Shown here: piece by piece, positions 62,744 to 64,000 of the stretch
Layout of the letters: every line of letters begins with the position of its first letter
How positions within the stretch are numbered: position 1 is the stretch's first letter
From: Tragulus kanchil
Taxonomy: Eukaryota; Chordata; Mammalia; Artiodactyla; Tragulidae
Assembly: GCA_022376925.1 (NCBI GenBank)
Contig: JAIOJX010000028.1
Location: 67,297,001 to 67,361,000, forward strand
Length of the DNA stretch: 64,000 nucleotides
Direction of reading: 5' to 3'
Program-made: the position numbers and the translations under genes
The notes under the pieces: generated by a model
What the model was told of the DNA's origin: nothing
Databases searched by the model: none
What the model saw: the letters and a program-made list of their open reading frames with translations, nothing else

Positions 62744-64000
62744 TTACTCATAACAGTGTTTTTCTGCCTTCTACAGATAAGTAGAATTAGAAAATGCTAC
62801 TTACCATTTATTTACCATTAGTTATAAGTCAATAGGAAAAACTCCTGTATTAATTCAACTTATAATTTCATGTAATACTGTTATAGCACAATTGAAAAAT
62901 ATGTCATTATTCAGGATTTTGTTAAGCCGTGGAACTTACAGTCTCTGAGAAGCCAAGGTACATAGCTCATTTGGAAAAGGTTAGCAGAGGGTACCATTAT
63001 GCCTAGATGGATGTTGCTTAGTCGTTTAGTTTTACTTCCTCTTATTAAAAAAATTAAAAACTACATGGCACAAAATTTACACAAGCATAGAGCAATCTTT
63101 TACCTTCTACCAGATCCCAGGTCTGACATTGCTTATTTTTTTTCTCTAGTCCTGACTTATGTTTTCATGTGGTCATTACCATGACTTTGCCAGTTTATTT
63201 GTATTATTTAAATCTCTCGAACTTCTAAATGTTTTTCCCCCTACAAGACTTAAAATTTCTTACTGGGTTTGTTAAGACCTACTAATCTGTATCTTTCTTC
63301 TGTTCTGATTGTCATAATTTCTATCCTGAAGTAACATCTTTCTCACACCCTACTGTCTAACTGGCCTTAGAAAAAAAGGACAGTTTTTAAAAAGACTTTT
63401 CTTTTTGATTTGAATGAAATCTATCCAAATTAATTAATTAGTATAATAATTACTTGGTTCTTATGGGCTGTTTCAAAATATATGTGACTATTATGGGAGC
63501 AAATGACTTATCTTAGACACTATGAAGAAAGAAAGTAAGTCTCTGTATAGAAACGTATTGGCTATATGAACTCCAAATGAACTTTTTCCATATTACCTGT
63601 TTTCCTTGATCTTTGAATTCAAAATTATGGTATTTTTGAGTTCTATAACTACAATAAGCTAAAAGACAAAAGTTGTATTTAAACAGCAATCAGCAGCAGC
63701 AAAACAGCAGCAACCATTTGAAAGGAATCGTAAACATTTTGCTCTGGGATATTGAGATTAACCCAATTCAAAAACCTCTGTGTTGCCACACACTGTTTCC
63801 TTGTTAAGAAATATGTTGCTTTACCTTACAGAAAAATTTTTTACTCATAACAAGTGTTTTTCTGCCTTCTACAGATAAGTAGAATTAGAAAATGCTACTT
63901 ACCATTTATTTACCATTAGTTATAAGTCAATAGGAAAAACTCCTGTATTAATTCAACTTATAATTTCATGTAATACTGTTATAGCACAATTGAAAAATAT
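62744..64000. repeat. Tandem duplication 14 (unit about 1097 bp, cut by the window end)
   Basis: Bases 62744-62902 recur at 63841-64000 (offset 1097), with one added A near 63852. If the pattern holds, the right copy continues for about 940 bases past the window. The left unit (62744-63840) is unassigned intron DNA. Confidence 0.92.

Overview
The window is nuclear DNA of a ruminant artiodactyl. It contains BovB (RTE) LINE sequence, many Bov-tA-type SINEs and many CHR-type tRNA-derived SINEs, a combination known from ruminants. Older mammalian repeats (MIR, L2, MER5A, L1) and an intron-rich vertebrate gene fit this. The exact species cannot be read from the sequence. The young CHR copies have an unusual 3' extension, which might point to a non-bovid or basal ruminant; that is a guess. 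|| One real gene is visible: NSUN3, the mitochondrial tRNA-Met cytosine-5 methyltransferase, on the + strand. A CpG-rich, TATA-less promoter region (about 4860-5260) contains a TCTCGCGAGA palindrome. It leads into coding exon 1 (5185-5199), exon 2 (5998-6107, with a second copy at 7131-7240), exon 3 (15933-16276), exon 4 (29393-29547) and exon 5 (30290-30411). All junctions are GT-AG and the phases fit. These exons encode 248 complete codons plus two bases, out of about 340 in the human protein. The last exon, with the TCT catalytic motif, is not seen and probably lies beyond 64000, so 30412-64000 reads as intron 5. || Intron 5 carries an antisense processed copy of ATE1 (arginyl-tRNA-protein transferase) at 42729-47905. 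It has a poly-A tail, 13-bp target-site duplications, two N-terminal frameshifts and a missing early exon, yet 384 codons of its C-terminal part are open. The rest of the window is intron or 5' flank filled with SINEs, LINE fragments, a probable solo LTR, and two small-RNA retrocopies (a tRNA-Ile 5' half and a 3'-truncated U6), each with target-site duplications. || The most striking structure is a set of 14 direct tandem duplications with units of 1.0-1.18 kb, spread from end to end. Each joins two nearly identical copies, and small deletions cluster at many of the junctions. They account for about 14 kb of the window. The narrow unit size, their independence of gene or repeat content, and the junction-local deletions favour unmerged assembly overlaps over biology. 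If so, the true locus is near 49-50 kb and the second NSUN3 exon 2 is false. No CRISPR array, operon, functional RNA gene or other novel system was found.
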